Source: Stieleria sp. JC731
GTDB lineage: Bacteria; Planctomycetota; Planctomycetia; Pirellulales; Pirellulaceae
Reading direction: 5' to 3'
Length of the DNA stretch: 64,000 bases
Assembly: GCF_020966635.1 (NCBI RefSeq)
Contig: NZ_JAJKFQ010000002.1
Location: forward strand, 1 to 64,000
A model generated the notes under the pieces. The model was not told where the DNA came from. It searched no databases and worked only from the letters and a program-made list of their open reading frames with translations. Positions 35,582 through 44,501 of this stretch are shown here, one piece after another (the stretch's first letter is position 1; each line of letters opens with the position of its first letter). The translations under genes were made by a program, and so were the position numbers.

Positions 35582-37351
35582 TTACTCGCCAGCGTGTGCT
35601 GGGCTTTCGGCAGGTGTTTCGCTGGGGACCGATTCGCGTTTCGGTTCGACCTTTACGTATCGATCCGAAGCTCCGTCCCATTGGATATCGCCAAACTCAT
35701 AGGGGTCGCCCACAACCGGTGGACGTTCAAAGTTGTAGAACGGTGGTGGCGATGTGCACGCCCATTCCAACGTCGCCGCTCCCCAAGGGTTGGCAGGTGC
35801 TTTCTTGCCATTGACCAATGAAGCCAGCAAGACGACCAACGCGACCAACAGGCCGATACCCAGCAACAACGCTCCCCAGGTACTCATCTCGTGCAGTGCA
35901 GCGAATTCGGGATCGTAAGTGGCGTATCGACGTGGCATTCCGCGGCTACCGAGAACGAACTGCGGAAGGAAGGTCAGGTTGAAGCCAAGGAAAACGATCA
36001 GAGCAGAAATCTGACCGCCAAGTTCGTTGTACATCCGGCCGAACATCTTTGGCCACCAGTGGAAGACAGCTCCCAAGAATGCGACCAGGGTTCCGCCGAC
36101 CATTACGTAGTGGAAGTGAGCAACGACAAAGTAAGTATCGTGCAGGTGCATGTCGGTCGCGAGCGTACCGAGGTGCAAACCGGTCAAACCACCGATCGTG
36201 AACAAGAAGATAAACGCAATTGCGTAGCACATCGGGGTCGTCAGTGTGATCGCCCCCTTGTACATCGTCGCCAACCAGTTGAACACCTTGATCGCCGACG
36301 GAACCGAAACGGTAAACGTCAACGCACTAAAGATGATCGTCGTCATCGGGCCCATCCCGGCGGTGAACATGTGGTGTCCCCAAACCAAGAAGCCCAGCAG
36401 AGCGATCGCGATCGACGAGTAAGCGATAAAACGGTATCCAAAGATTCGTTTGTGCGAGTGGACGCTGATCAATTCACTGATCACACCAAACGCGGGCAGA
36501 ATCATGATGTATACAGCAGGGTGGCTGTAGAACCAGAAGAAGTGCTGATAGGTAACGGGGTCACCGTTGTATTCCGGGTCAAAGATCCCGATGTGCATCG
36601 TTCGCTCGGCGATCAACAGCAGAAGCGTGATACCCAGAACTGGCGTTGCCAAAACCTGAATGATGCTAGTCGAATAGGTCGCCCACAAGAACAACGGCAT
36701 GCGGAACCAAGTCATCCCCGGCGGACGCATTGTGTTGATCGTGACGATGAAGTTCAGCCCGGTGAAAATCGAGCTAAAACCGAGGATGAACGCACCAAAC
36801 GTCGCCATGATGACGGACGTATCAGTCGTCGTACTGTAGGGAGTATAGAACGTCCAACCGGTGTCCAAACCACTGGCCAACAGGGCCATCACAAAGAAGA
36901 CCGCGCCAGCGACCCACAGAAAGAAACTGCTGAGGTTCAATCGTGGAAAGGCAACGTCTTTCGCCCCCAACATCACCGGCACCAGGAAGTTTCCTAATGC
37001 GGCCGGAATGCTGGGAATAATGAACAGGAACACCATGATCGCCCCGTGAAGGGTGAACACTTGGTTGTAGATATCGTTGGGAGCCTTGTCTGGAGCCAAC
37101 CACTTGAAGAATTCGTTGTTGAACAACCATCCGTCGGGTGCGAACAGGTGCAAACGAATCCCCAGAGCCAACAAACCGGCAACGAGGAATGCCAGCGAAA
37201 CGCCGACCAGGTACATCACGCCGATTCGCTTGTGATCCAGAGTAAAGACCCAGGTCAATAAGCCGCGCGAGTTGGTCAGGTAGTTTTCTTCAGGTGTCGG
37301 GTAGCCTGGATCCTTGACTTCGTATCCGGCTGGGACTGATCCAACAGACAT
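35582..37351 (-). CDS. coxA: Cytochrome c oxidase subunit I, A2-type
   Basis: A 589-residue heme-copper oxidase core that reduces oxygen and pumps protons across the membrane. It has twelve helices with the heme a ligand in [10 protein letters not shown], the CuB/Tyr motif YSHPAVYIM with its His-Tyr pair, the two CuB histidines in [10 protein letters not shown], and [13 protein letters not shown]. The residue before the HP is YS in place of the HPE glutamate, which marks the A2 subclass known from Thermus and Rhodothermus caa3 enzymes. It sits directly after coxB. A short soluble tail follows the last helix. Confidence 0.97.
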   Translation of the reverse strand: MSVGSVPAGYEVKDPGYPTPEENYLTNSRGLLTWVFTLDHKRIGVMYLVGVSLAFLVAGLLALGIRLHLFAPDGWLFNNEFFKWLAPDKAPNDIYNQVFTLHGAIMVFLFIIPSIPAALGNFLVPVMLGAKDVAFPRLNLSSFFLWVAGAVFFVMALLASGLDTGWTFYTPYSTTTDTSVIMATFGAFILGFSSIFTGLNFIVTINTMRPPGMTWFRMPLFLWATYSTSIIQVLATPVLGITLLLLIAERTMHIGIFDPEYNGDPVTYQHFFWFYSHPAVYIMILPAFGVISELISVHSHKRIFGYRFIAYSSIAIALLGFLVWGHHMFTAGMGPMTTIIFSALTFTVSVPSAIKVFNWLATMYKGAITLTTPMCYAIAFIFLFTIGGLTGLHLGTLATDMHLHDTYFVVAHFHYVMVGGTLVAFLGAVFHWWPKMFGRMYNELGGQISALIVFLGFNLTFLPQFVLGSRGMPRRYATYDPEFAALHEMSTWGALLLGIGLLVALVVLLASLVNGKKAPANPWGAATLEWACTSPPPFYNFERPPVVGDPYEFGDIQWDGASDRYVKVEPKRESVPSETPAESPAHAGE

Positions 37352-37489
37352 TATTTACCTCGAACGATTGGCTCTATCCGAATCGGTTTGCCAGCTCGGC
37401 TGGCGTTTTGATCGAAAGAGTTTAGCGTGAATTCGGTGTGCTTTTAAATTGTTTTGGGGAATCGAAATCGGCGTGTGACGCCGCATTGG

Positions 37490-38662
37490 CTATTCCGCCG
37501 GTGCTTCGGCGGTCGCTTCTTCTGAACCGCCTTCGGCAGGCTGTTCGCCCGCTGCGGGTCCAGCGGCATCGGGATTCAACGACTTGATGTATTCGATCAA
37601 GCTGTAAATGTCGTCGTCGGTCAACTGGCCTTTGTAACTTGGCATCACAGGTTGGAACCCGGCTGCGATCTTGGCTTTTGGATTCAAGATTGACTCGCGA
37701 AGGTAGTTTTCGTCGGCGACGACAGATTCACCGCTTGCCAATGCACGCGACTTTCCGGCCAAATCTTTCCAGGAAGGTCCGACCAATTTGGTCCCGTCAA
37801 TCGAGTGGCAGCTTTTGCAACCGCGTCGTTGGTAAAGCTTTTCGCCGTAGCTGGCGGGCGATTCGGTTGCTGAACGGCTGCTGTACTTTTTGATCCATGC
37901 GTCAAGGTCTTCACGGGTTTCGTGAACGACAACGACCGTCTGCATTTCCGAGTGATTGGTTCCGCAGTACTCGGTGCAGTACAGATCGTAGAACGCGTAT
38001 CCGTCTGGAGTGAATTGACGGCCGTCATAGTCCCAGCTGGCGTTGGTCTCAGCATCTTTCGCTGCAAGCTGAGCAAGTTCCTCATCCGTGGCGACTTTTT
38101 CGCTCGGCTGAGTCGCCTTGAACCACATGTAATTGAAACGACCGGGAACGACGTCCTTCTTCACGCGGAACGCGGGAATGTAAAGACTGTGAATCACGTC
38201 CTTACTGGTCATGGTCAGCTTGGTTGGCTCGCCAGCAACAACGTGCAGTTCTGGGTGGATGACGAACTTTCCATAGTCGATACCCCAACCCCATTTGTAC
38301 GCATCCACGCCCAGCTCGTACGAGCCTTCGGGAATGGTACGGTGTGCAAGAAACCCTTGTGCACCGAAGTAGAACATCACGATCAACAGGAACGAAGGAC
38401 CGATCGACCAAACCAATTCGATCGTCGTGTTGTGATCGGTTTGGCTTTCGGCCTGTTGGCCTTTCGCCTTTTTGTATTTCAGCGCGAATCCGAACAACGC
38501 GATCACGATGGCAATGAAGAACACCAATGCCACGATGGAGATGAAGTTAAAGATCCAGTCGGTGTCCGACGAGAACGTCGATGCCGACTCTGGAAAGAAC
38601 GACAGCTTGCTTTCGGTGTAGTCCGCAAGCGGCGTGATCGCAGCAGGAATCATGTTCAACAT
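37490..38662 (-). CDS. coxB: Cytochrome c oxidase subunit II with fused cytochrome c (caa3-type)
   Basis: A 390-residue subunit II with two N-terminal membrane helices (about 39-62 and 85-105) and an outer CuA domain whose ligands are visible in DVIHSLYIPAF and CTEYCGTNHSEM (about 229-240). A cytochrome c domain follows, with CKSCH near 282 and a likely axial Met in QPVMPSYKG. The C-terminus is a Pro/Ala/Glu-rich tail. The fusion defines a caa3 oxidase, which receives electrons at its own heme c and passes them by CuA to subunit I. It is 19 bases from the Sco gene. Confidence 0.96.
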   Translation of the reverse strand: MLNMIPAAITPLADYTESKLSFFPESASTFSSDTDWIFNFISIVALVFFIAIVIALFGFALKYKKAKGQQAESQTDHNTTIELVWSIGPSFLLIVMFYFGAQGFLAHRTIPEGSYELGVDAYKWGWGIDYGKFVIHPELHVVAGEPTKLTMTSKDVIHSLYIPAFRVKKDVVPGRFNYMWFKATQPSEKVATDEELAQLAAKDAETNASWDYDGRQFTPDGYAFYDLYCTEYCGTNHSEMQTVVVVHETREDLDAWIKKYSSRSATESPASYGEKLYQRRGCKSCHSIDGTKLVGPSWKDLAGKSRALASGESVVADENYLRESILNPKAKIAAGFQPVMPSYKGQLTDDDIYSLIEYIKSLNPDAAGPAAGEQPAEGGSEEATAEAPAE

Positions 38663-38681
38663 TTCGAAAGGTGAGTTTGAT

Positions 38682-39668
38682 TTATTGTTCGTTCGAATGG
38701 GGGGCTACAGACGACGTGCTGCCCGAGCTGTCGTGCGTCGATCCGATTGGGAGGTCCTTGGAGTTTGCCGAACCCGGACCACCTTTTCGACCGACCCAGT
38801 AGGGAACCAATGCGGCCAACATCAATCCGATGAATCCCAAGCCGCAAAGACGCATGATTCGCCATGCGTGCGGCGTATAGGAATTCGAATCGGGATCATA
38901 GCTGTAGCACCACATGATGAATTGGTCGACGGCGTTTCCTACCGTCCCTTCACCCGCTTCGACCAAAGCGAGTTTCAGTTGGTCGGCTGGAAAATCCAGC
39001 GATAGCGAGTAGCGGGTGATCACACCTTGAGGCGAGATAAACGCCAGCATCGCTGGATGGTTGTATTGTTGGATCGCTTCGTCATACCGATATCGGAATC
39101 CGACGGCGTCGGCCAATTTGGTAATGACGGGCTGTTTCGCGGTGGCAAAGGTCCAACCACGATTTGCCAGCGGCTGGTTGATCACTTCGTCCACGTACTT
39201 GGCCTTTGTTTCGGCGGCCCGTTCCGTCGTCTCGTTCGGGTCAATGCTGACCGTCAGGATTCGAAAATCTTCGCCCAGCTTCAGGTCCAACTGATTCAGT
39301 GCGGCAGTCAGCTGATTTAATTGAATGCTGCACAGCATTGGACAATTGCTGTAATTCATTGTGAAGATCGTTGGCAGTGAGCCATCGATCACATCACTGA
39401 CCCTGATCGCGTTGCCGTTGGAGTCGACCAACGGTGCATCGATCGGAATCGTGTCACCCAACTTTTGATCAACAGTGATGCCCTTCGCTTCGCGTGGCAG
39501 GCCGTTGTTTAGTGTGACGTTGTCGGTATCGCCAAACTGAGCAAAAACGCTCGATCCGGCGCACAAAGAAAGCGCGATCGCCGCGAGGGCGATTGAAGTC
39601 AAGCCAGAGGTGGTCATCCAGTTCGATGCCTTCCCCAGCAAACTAGGTTGCGTCGCTTTCGTTGTCAT
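38682..39668 (-). CDS. Sco1/SenC copper chaperone
   Basis: A 328-residue thioredoxin-fold protein that delivers copper to the CuA site of subunit II. The copper motif is CPMLC (about 109-113, in NYSNCPMLCSIQ), with the distal His in YNHPAMLAF. It has an N-terminal signal or anchor (SIALAAIALSLCAGSSVFA), a C-terminal membrane helix (about 272-290) and a Ser/His-rich tail; a C-terminal helix is unusual for Sco. The start overlaps the end of the preceding small gene by 26 bases, so translational coupling is likely. Placement ahead of coxB supports its role in assembly. Confidence 0.93.
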   Translation of the reverse strand: MTTKATQPSLLGKASNWMTTSGLTSIALAAIALSLCAGSSVFAQFGDTDNVTLNNGLPREAKGITVDQKLGDTIPIDAPLVDSNGNAIRVSDVIDGSLPTIFTMNYSNCPMLCSIQLNQLTAALNQLDLKLGEDFRILTVSIDPNETTERAAETKAKYVDEVINQPLANRGWTFATAKQPVITKLADAVGFRYRYDEAIQQYNHPAMLAFISPQGVITRYSLSLDFPADQLKLALVEAGEGTVGNAVDQFIMWCYSYDPDSNSYTPHAWRIMRLCGLGFIGLMLAALVPYWVGRKGGPGSANSKDLPIGSTHDSSGSTSSVAPHSNEQ

Positions 39669-39963
39669 CTGCGTGGTCGTGCGAGTTAGCCTCTTTGATC
39701 ACTTCCTGCATCGCATTTTCGATCGGCATCACGGCGTTCCCGGTTGCCTCGTCGGCTCCGTAACGTGAGATACTTTCCATCTGCTCTGCCAAAACCTGGT
39801 TCTGCCGCGTGTACTTGCTGTCAGCTTGTAACTGCGTTTGGTGTGCATCAACCAAAAGGAAGTACACGTATTGAACCGCCAAAATGGTGACGATCGTCAC
39901 TAGAACCGATCCGATTCCGATGACGAAAATCTGCCGTGTATCGAGGTCGTCGTATTTAGCCAT
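39643..39963 (-). CDS. Small single-helix membrane protein of the respiratory operon
   Basis: A 106-residue protein with a short N-terminal cytoplasmic-type segment (MAKYDDLDTRQ), one membrane helix at about 12-36 (IFVIGIGSVLVTIVTILAVQYVYFLL) and a soluble, possibly helical C-terminal part ending in NSHDHADDNESDAT. No cofactor motif is present. It lies between actF and sco in the operon and overlaps sco by 26 bases. I recognise no named family. Its position suggests a small subunit or assembly factor of alternative complex III or of the complex III-oxidase supercomplex; this is inference. Confidence 0.85.
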   Translation of the reverse strand: MAKYDDLDTRQIFVIGIGSVLVTIVTILAVQYVYFLLVDAHQTQLQADSKYTRQNQVLAEQMESISRYGADEATGNAVMPIENAMQEVIKEANSHDHADDNESDAT

Positions 39964-40065
39964 AGCTGTCTTGATTTGATTCTATCGGTCTTGGGCCGAA
40001 AATCGGAGGCGGAAAACGCGTTGATGCGACGCGGTGTCCCGCCCCTCCTTTGTACTAATACCGTC

Positions 40066-41343
40066 CTAAAAGTTTTCGAACACGATCGATTCGTGAAGTC
40101 GGGGATCCCGCACCGCGATGACGCGATTTCCGCTGGCAACCCGCAATCCCAAACCGACAAACAATGCCGTCATTCCCGCAATCGATAGGACGCTGGCGAT
40201 CAACCCGATCGCGCCACCCGCGGTTGGTACGTTCGAGTGAACCAGGTGCCGAGCTTCCGGCATCACGACCCAGTAAACGTCGATCGCGTGCATGACCAGG
40301 ATGTAGCATGCCCAGATTGCCATCAGGCCGGGACGTCGACGGATGTGGCGACTCATCGTTCCGAGGAACGGAATCAGCCAGTGGAAGAAGATCAATGCGA
40401 TCGAAATCCCACCGAACACACCCCGCTGACGGGCAAAGAACCACTCGGTTTCTTCAGGGATGTTGCCGTACCAGATCAGCAGGTACTGGCTAAATCCGAT
40501 GTAGGTCCAGAAAACGATGAATCCGAAGATGTACTTTCCAAGGTCGTGGTAATGCTCCACGGTGACCTCGTCCTTAATCGCACCGTGCCGCTGCAGCACA
40601 TATGAAACGACGGTGATCAGACAGTGGGCACTCAGGATCGCTCCGGCGAAAATGTAGACACCGAACATGGTCGAGAACCACATCGGGGCCAAACTCATTC
40701 CCCAGTCAAAAGCCGCGAAAGAGGTTGTCAACGCGAACAACATGACCGCGGGACCAGCCCAGTACTGCATCCTGTCCGTTGCAGCGCGTTCGCCGGTTTC
40801 ATCCTGTGTGGTGCTCCCACGCCAGTAGTAAACCGCCAGTCCACCCCAGACAAGGAAGTAGAAGATCGCACGACCGATGAAGAACGGTGCGTTCAAAAAG
40901 TTACGCTTCATCGCCCACATCTTGTCATCCAATCCGTGCTCTGTGGCGAAGTTCGGGTCGGTCCAGACGAACAAACGACCTTCGAAAAACAGCGAGAACA
41001 AAATCGGCAGGAACAGAATTGCCAATGGAATGATCAAGATCATGAAGCATTCCGCAATCCGGCGAACGACAACGCTCCATCCCGCCCGCACCAAGTGCTG
41101 AATCAGGACGAAAAACAATGAGCCGAGCGAAAGCGTCAGCACGTACATGAACGCGGTCAGGTACGTCGAAAAACCGAAACGTGGCATCGATTCGCTTTCG
41201 GCGGCAAACGCCATCCCGACACCGATGATCAGAGCCACAAGACCGCCACCAAGCAGCGGCAATTGCAAACTGGCCAACGACGACGGCAGGCTGAACGTCG
41301 GATCGTCCGCTGGCTTAAACTTCGGTGCGGCGTGTTCGGACAT
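40066..41343 (-). CDS. actF: Alternative complex III subunit ActF
   Basis: A 425-residue integral membrane protein with about ten helices, the first at about 30-50 (LPLLGGGLVALIIGVGMAF). Segments such as SLFFVLIQHLVRAGWSVVVRR, RNFLNAPFFIGRAIFYFLVWGG and FDWGMSLAPMWFSTMFGVY match the ActF family of quinol:cytochrome c oxidoreductases. ActF is a NrfD-like subunit related to ActC and lies in the membrane next to it. It follows the actDE fusion, in the gene order known from Rhodothermus marinus. No cofactor motif is expected. Confidence 0.93.
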   Translation of the reverse strand: MSEHAAPKFKPADDPTFSLPSSLASLQLPLLGGGLVALIIGVGMAFAAESESMPRFGFSTYLTAFMYVLTLSLGSLFFVLIQHLVRAGWSVVVRRIAECFMILIIPLAILFLPILFSLFFEGRLFVWTDPNFATEHGLDDKMWAMKRNFLNAPFFIGRAIFYFLVWGGLAVYYWRGSTTQDETGERAATDRMQYWAGPAVMLFALTTSFAAFDWGMSLAPMWFSTMFGVYIFAGAILSAHCLITVVSYVLQRHGAIKDEVTVEHYHDLGKYIFGFIVFWTYIGFSQYLLIWYGNIPEETEWFFARQRGVFGGISIALIFFHWLIPFLGTMSRHIRRRPGLMAIWACYILVMHAIDVYWVVMPEARHLVHSNVPTAGGAIGLIASVLSIAGMTALFVGLGLRVASGNRVIAVRDPRLHESIVFENF

Positions 41344-41451
41344 GTTTGGACTGAAGTTGACTGTACAGAAACGTGGTTGTTTTCAGGTCGACTGCCAACG
41401 GCAATCGCGGGACATCTAATCTCGCGTCATCAAAACGCGAACGCTAGTTAA

Positions 41452-42888
41452 TTATTTTTGCTCGCGAGCAGCTGCGGCCTTCTCAGCCTCTTCGGCCTGA
41501 CGCTGCAGCTCTTTCTTAGCCGCATCAACGGCTGTTTTGACTTCTTCTTTTCGTGCCTCGGGAATGGCTTCCATCGAAGCATTTTGGCTTTTCTGCAACG
41601 CTCGGACATAAGCGACGATCGCCCAGCGATCTTCGACTTTGATCTGACCGGCGTAACCAGGCATCTTGCGGATGCCGTTGCTGATCGTCGAGAACAGCTT
41701 TCCGTCGGGGTACTTGTCGCTATAAAGCGTGTCTTGGTGCATGTTTGACGGAGGAACCCAAGTATCGAAACCTTTTTCCTGGGCACGCTGGTTGACCAAG
41801 CCGTTGCCCTTTCCGTCCATCCCGTGACAAACGCTGCAGTAGATCCCGAACTGAGTCTGACCTTGTGAGAGCAGCTCCTTATTCACGGTCATGGGATTCT
41901 TCGTGACCCATGGGGTTGTTTCCATGACGCTTGGTGTGGCCTGATCGTCTTCAGCCTTGGCGACGTCGGTCACTTCTTCAGCGACGGCTTCTTTGTCGTC
42001 TTGCATGAAAGCGGCAACGAGTCGCTGTGCTTGTGGAGCGTTCATCGCTTGCAACGAGTCGACATCAATTCCGGTCATCACATCCAGCGATCCGACAAGC
42101 TGACCACGAGCCACCGTCCCTGGGACGTCTGGTCGCATCGCGCGATTGTCAGCGAACAAACTGGTCGTTTGCTGAGCATCCTTCGCTGGCGAGAAATCCA
42201 TGTCGTAGAAGATGTGGAAACGTGGCTGACTGCTGTTGGTCACTCGCATCAGCAAGACACACAAAAGTGGAATCACAGAGGCCGCAACAGCAACACCCCA
42301 GATCATGAAGATCGGGCGAGGGACATCTTTCGGCGAGTCATCTTCGAGGACTTCGTTGATGTAGTCGCTGCCGGTATCGGCAAGCAAGGACCGCACACCT
42401 GCGGAATCGTAACGTTCGTCTTTCGAATCGATATACAAGAAGAACCGGTCATCGGTCGCCCGATCGAATCGAGGATCGGTGAACATCGGATTGCTGAATC
42501 GTGGCAATCCGTTGAGCGCCCACATGCCAAAAAAGGCACCGAAGGAAGCCAACAAAATCGTCAGTTCGAAAGCGACAGGGATGAACGCCGGCAACGAAAC
42601 GAATGGCTTTCCGGAGATGATGTATTTGTAGTCGATACCATTCATCCAGATTTCCATCGTCAACGCGATGCAAGTTCCGGTCAGACCCGCAAAGAAGCAG
42701 ATCCAAGGCAGAATGGTGGGTTTAATCCCCAATGCTTTATCGATCCCGTGAACCGGAAACGGCGTGAAAGCATCGGTCTTTGTATAGCCGGCGTCACGGA
42801 TCCGACGACAAGCGCTCAGCAGCGAATCCACCGTGGTGAACTCGGCCATCATCCCGTGAACGTTTTTTTCAGAATTGGTATCCGACAT
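41452..42888 (-). CDS. actDE: Fused ActD-ActE: membrane subunit plus cytochrome c
   Basis: A 478-residue fusion of two alternative complex III subunits. Residues 1 to about 185 are ActD (DUF3341): HGMMAEFTTVDSLLSACRRIRDAGY, two membrane helices (about 60-80 and 98-125) and PRFSNPMFTDPRFDRATDDRF in pieces. A third helix at about 193-215 leads into ActE, a monoheme cytochrome c with CSVCH at 351-355 and an axial Met candidate in IRKMPGYAGQI. The end is an Ala/Glu/Lys-rich coiled coil. I prefer the ATG at 42888, which has CAGGAAA just upstream, over the one five codons earlier. In R. marinus these are separate genes in the same order. Confidence 0.92.
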   Translation of the reverse strand: MSDTNSEKNVHGMMAEFTTVDSLLSACRRIRDAGYTKTDAFTPFPVHGIDKALGIKPTILPWICFFAGLTGTCIALTMEIWMNGIDYKYIISGKPFVSLPAFIPVAFELTILLASFGAFFGMWALNGLPRFSNPMFTDPRFDRATDDRFFLYIDSKDERYDSAGVRSLLADTGSDYINEVLEDDSPKDVPRPIFMIWGVAVAASVIPLLCVLLMRVTNSSQPRFHIFYDMDFSPAKDAQQTTSLFADNRAMRPDVPGTVARGQLVGSLDVMTGIDVDSLQAMNAPQAQRLVAAFMQDDKEAVAEEVTDVAKAEDDQATPSVMETTPWVTKNPMTVNKELLSQGQTQFGIYCSVCHGMDGKGNGLVNQRAQEKGFDTWVPPSNMHQDTLYSDKYPDGKLFSTISNGIRKMPGYAGQIKVEDRWAIVAYVRALQKSQNASMEAIPEARKEEVKTAVDAAKKELQRQAEEAEKAAAAREQK

Positions 42889-42983
42889 TTTTTCCTGATC
42901 CATCGAAACAGATCACAATTGCTTGATTTGTTGTTTCGTAACTTGGTGCCAAAAGCGCTGACTCTGTGAATCGTCGCCCCAAT

Positions 42984-44408
42984 TTAATGTTCTGTCTCAC
43001 CATGCTCGGAAGCCGCGTGAGCCATGTGGTGTTGCTTGGCCAAGCTCGATTTGACTTCGGCCATGTTGATCACCGGTAGCGTGCGGCAGAACAGCAAGAA
43101 CAAGGTAAAGAACAAACCGAACGAACCGATCAGCATGCCCCAATCGACCCAGGTCGGTGAAAAGTATGCCCAGGCACTGGGCAGGTAATCGCGTGACAAA
43201 CTGGTAATCGTGATCACGAAACGCTCGAACCACATTCCGATGTTCACGAAGATACAAACCACAACGATGATCCACGGTGTGGTTCGGCACTTTTTGAACC
43301 AGAACAACTGCGGGCTAATCACGTTGCACGAAACCATCGTCCAATATGCCCACCAGTATGGACCGAATGCGCGGTTGACGAACGCAAACTGCTCTGCAGG
43401 GACTTGGCCATACCAAGCGATGAAGAATTCCGTTCCGTATGCCAGACCGACCAGCGAACCGGTCGCCAGAATGATTTTGCACATGTTTTCCAAGTGCCGA
43501 ATCGTGATCAGCTTTTCCAGCTTCAGCATCGACCGGGCAGGAATCATCAGCGTCAGCACCATCGCGAAACCGCTGAAGATCGCCCCGGCGACAAAGTACG
43601 GCGGGAAGATGGTCGTGTGCCAACCGGGAACTTGTGAAACCGCGAAGTCAAACGAAACGATCGTGTGTACTGAAAGTACCAGTGGGGCGGCGAGCGCGGC
43701 CAAAATCGCATAGGCCTTTTCGTATCGCATCCAGTGACGTGACGAACCGCTCCAACCCAGGCAAAGGAGCCCGTAGATCATGCGTCGCCATTTGTTCTTG
43801 CTGCGGTCGCGGAAGGTTGCCAAATCGGGCACCATCCCCATGTACCAGAACAGCAGCGAAACCGTTCCGTATGTTGAAACCGCAAAAACGTCCCACAACA
43901 GTGGACTGCGGAATTGTGGCCACATCCAAAGGTTCAAACTGGGATAGGGAGCCAACCAAAACGCCAACCAAGCTCGGCCGACGTGGATCCCTGGGAAGGT
44001 ACCCGCACAAGCAACGGCGAAAATCGTCATCGCTTCAGCAGCACGGTTGATACTGGTACGCCACTCCTGACGGAACAGATACAGAATCGCACTAATCAGC
44101 GTTCCCGCGTGGCCGATCCCGACCCAGAAAACGAAGTTAACAATGGGCCAACCCCAGAAAATCGGAGCCCGGTTACCCCAGACACCAACACCGGTGTAGA
44201 TCAAGTACAGGATCAACAGGCCAAGCATCTGCAGCAGTGCAAATGCGACCAGAAATCCGCCTATCCAACCGGCACTGGGCTTTCGCTCGGCAACTTGGCA
44301 AACCGACTCGGTAATGTCGTTAAAGGTCGTTTCACCAAGGACGAGCGGTGCGCGTTCGCCAGGGCGTTCGACGGTGTTATCCAGTCCGTTTGGAATGGCC
44401 AGTGACAT
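42984..44408 (-). CDS. actC: Alternative complex III subunit ActC (NrfD-like)
   Basis: A 474-residue membrane protein with about ten helices of the NrfD/PsrC family. ActC takes part in quinol oxidation together with the iron-sulfur subunit ActB. Family segments include [27 protein letters not shown] in pieces near 98, [26 protein letters not shown] near 120, and [12 protein letters not shown]. The C-terminus is His-rich ([15 protein letters not shown]). It lies between actB and actDE. Confidence 0.95.
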   Translation of the reverse strand: MSLAIPNGLDNTVERPGERAPLVLGETTFNDITESVCQVAERKPSAGWIGGFLVAFALLQMLGLLILYLIYTGVGVWGNRAPIFWGWPIVNFVFWVGIGHAGTLISAILYLFRQEWRTSINRAAEAMTIFAVACAGTFPGIHVGRAWLAFWLAPYPSLNLWMWPQFRSPLLWDVFAVSTYGTVSLLFWYMGMVPDLATFRDRSKNKWRRMIYGLLCLGWSGSSRHWMRYEKAYAILAALAAPLVLSVHTIVSFDFAVSQVPGWHTTIFPPYFVAGAIFSGFAMVLTLMIPARSMLKLEKLITIRHLENMCKIILATGSLVGLAYGTEFFIAWYGQVPAEQFAFVNRAFGPYWWAYWTMVSCNVISPQLFWFKKCRTTPWIIVVVCIFVNIGMWFERFVITITSLSRDYLPSAWAYFSPTWVDWGMLIGSFGLFFTLFLLFCRTLPVINMAEVKSSLAKQHHMAHAASEHGETEH

Positions 44409-44501
44409 GAAACGTTCTTATTGGTTGAAGAGGTCTTCGTCTGGATTTTGCGGTGGTGCGTCGAGCAACTTCGATGTGCCGCCCAACGCGATTTGTTCTA
44501 A

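Noticed and set aside
35891-36997. 368-codon plus-strand frame antisense to coxA
   Set aside because: The product is extremely charged and repeat-like, as expected from reading a membrane-protein gene backwards; coxA accounts for the region.
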